Program-made: the position numbers and the translations under genes
Shown here: piece by piece, positions 62,761 through 64,000 of the stretch
Position numbering within the stretch: the first letter of the stretch is position 1
How the letters are laid out: each line of letters starts with the position of its first letter
DNA from: Nymphaea colorata
Taxonomy: Eukaryota > Streptophyta > Magnoliopsida > Nymphaeales > Nymphaeaceae
Length of the DNA: 64,000 nucleotides
Direction of reading: 5' to 3'
NCBI RefSeq assembly: GCF_008831285.2
Contig: NC_045138.2
Location: 16,711,934 to 16,775,933 of the forward strand
The notes under the pieces: model-generated
What the model was told of the DNA's origin: nothing
Seen by the model: only the letters and a program-made list of their open reading frames with translations
Databases searched by the model: none

Positions 62761-64000
62761 GGCTTTATGAGTGGACCATTTATTTCATGATAGGTTACTT
62801 AATGCTATATGCTGGGATCATTACTTTCTTAGCCTTCTGTATAGTGTTTGTCCATGCATATTGTGCTTTTGTGATACGCTCCACACCTTACTTTACAGTT
62901 TACACTTAGTTATGTATTCCTTTTTTGGTACATAAAATTGTTAGTGCATTTTTTGTATTGCTAGCTGCTTACAAAAATTTTAAATTTTTAATGTTATTAT
63001 TGTGTTTGACTTTTTTTATCAAATAAAACAAAGAAACTATTATTTTCCTTCAGAAAATGCTTGATTTGGACGGATTGCTTCGGTCTAATATTTTGCCATA
63101 AGGACATTCAGACTTGTAGAAATTGGTTTAGCTTGAAATTGTTTGAGTGCTTTGATTTCAAGCATTTCTTCATGTAGCCGTGGGCTTTGGAAAGATGAGT
63201 ATATGTCTTTATGCATCTGTATTCTTTGGTCTAGTGTTTATTTCTTTTTCTAGCTTTGTATTTGTGTTTTTTTATTTTCCGTAATTTGTATAGCTTTCTT
63301 TAGCTCTTAGGATGTTCGAACAGCTAGATTCCTAGCTGTTGGTAGCTATAGCAGTGATGGGCTGCTCCTTGTGTGTGTGAGTGTATATAGATACAGGAAA
63401 GCTGAACCCTAACTCCATATTTACATGGAAATTAGGGGACACCAAATCTGATGGCTCAGATTGATTCTCTCTTTGCCTCTCTTCCTCCCTGACTGCTGGC
63501 GGCCCCATTGCCTCCACCTCCACCCACGATAGCTGAAGGGGAAGTCTCCACCTATCGTGGGTGGAGGGAAGAGGGGAGCAGCGGCGAGCTTCCCCTGCTG
63601 GCGGGTTCACGGGGGCTCTGCCGGGTCGGCGACGTAACGGGGAGAGATGCTGGACCTCCCCCTTCCTTCTGGCGGAGATCCGGCAGCCACCGATGGGGAG
63701 AAGAGCAAGATTTAAAAGAAAAAATTAAAATAAGGACCATGCATCTTTGTCTACATGGACGGTCCTGTTTTGATGTAAGATTTGAAATGGGCTTTGGAGT
63801 CACCATTCAGTCAATATACATATATATATGGAAACATGGGATTGCCGTCCCTTGTTTCATTTACTTCTTTTTGGAATATTTTTAAAACATTATTATTATT
63901 ATCAGTAAAAGTTGATTTTTCATCTCTTGGCAGTGCTCTTTTGCACATTGAGTGCGGAGCAGCTCTTATGAGCTTCGTGATTCTCCTACCTTAATCTCTT
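62761..64000. other. downstream of Agenet gene, no gene recognised
   Basis: AT-rich 3' flank to about 63350, then a GC-richer stretch (63470-63700) with a perfect 16-bp hairpin at 63517-63567. Open frames on both strands here match nothing I know. If the last Agenet exon splices at 62748, later exons could lie here or beyond the window. Confidence 0.4.
63517..63567. repeat. perfect 16-bp inverted repeat, 19-nt loop
   Basis: CCTCCACCCACGATAG (63517-63532) and CTATCGTGGGTGGAGG (63552-63567) are exact reverse complements. The structure is GC-rich and would be stable as RNA. Confidence 0.85.

Overview
The window is nuclear DNA of a flowering plant. This follows from GT-AG introns of 0.1 to 8.7 kb in an AT-rich background, plant gene families (clade A PP2C, plant-type ERO1, Agenet-domain protein), plant Ty1/copia elements primed by initiator tRNA-Met, and many small DNA transposons. 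The species cannot be told from the sequence.

Four protein genes can be modelled with intact reading frames across every junction. (1) A clade A protein phosphatase 2C on the minus strand (9351 to 6294, 5 exons, 342 aa) keeps its metal ligands and the tryptophan that contacts ABA receptors. (2) ERO1, the ER thiol oxidase, on the plus strand (15557 to 24545, 8 exons, 480 aa). (3) A small PSMG4/PAC4-type proteasome assembly chaperone on the plus strand (28412 to 31801, 5 coding exons, 149 aa). (4) An Agenet (Tudor-like) domain protein on the plus strand (43407 to 62760, 6 coding exons, 442 aa), whose last two introns are swollen to 8.7 and 7.3 kb by transposons. The genes are functionally unrelated neighbours; no operon-like logic applies.

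The rest is transposon-rich. Intron 4 of the Agenet gene carries a complete Ty1/copia element (49389 to 54465) with two LTRs of 275 bp that read as identical and a TTTTG target duplication; its gag-pol is split by one extra base in a homopolymer. Intron 5 carries a related, older copia (55590 to 60419, ATGGG target duplication, LTRs differing at about ten positions) that has lost the RT active site. A more decayed copia lies at 41190 to 43080.

The most novel signal is a dispersed family of small elements with ends like CTAWGTCACATRGGTAC and GTACCC- or GCACCC-rich subterminal repeats. Four copies have perfect 8-bp target duplications (18007, 46502, 55042, 60608) and two more are likely (32067, 34613). 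Two of the four have been tandemly amplified across the element end into flanking DNA. Two other elements with 8-bp duplications, at 11600 and 19027, look hAT-like.

Layout: 1-1965 unrecognised open frame; 1966-6293 repeats; 6294-9351 PP2C; 9352-15556 intergenic with a hAT-like MITE; 15557-24545 ERO1; 24546-28411 intergenic and probable PAC4 promoter; 28412-31801 PAC4; 31802-43374 repeats, probable Agenet 5' UTR and decayed copia; 43407-62760 Agenet gene with nested transposons; 62761-64000 nothing coding recognised. All comparisons were made by eye; no database search was run.
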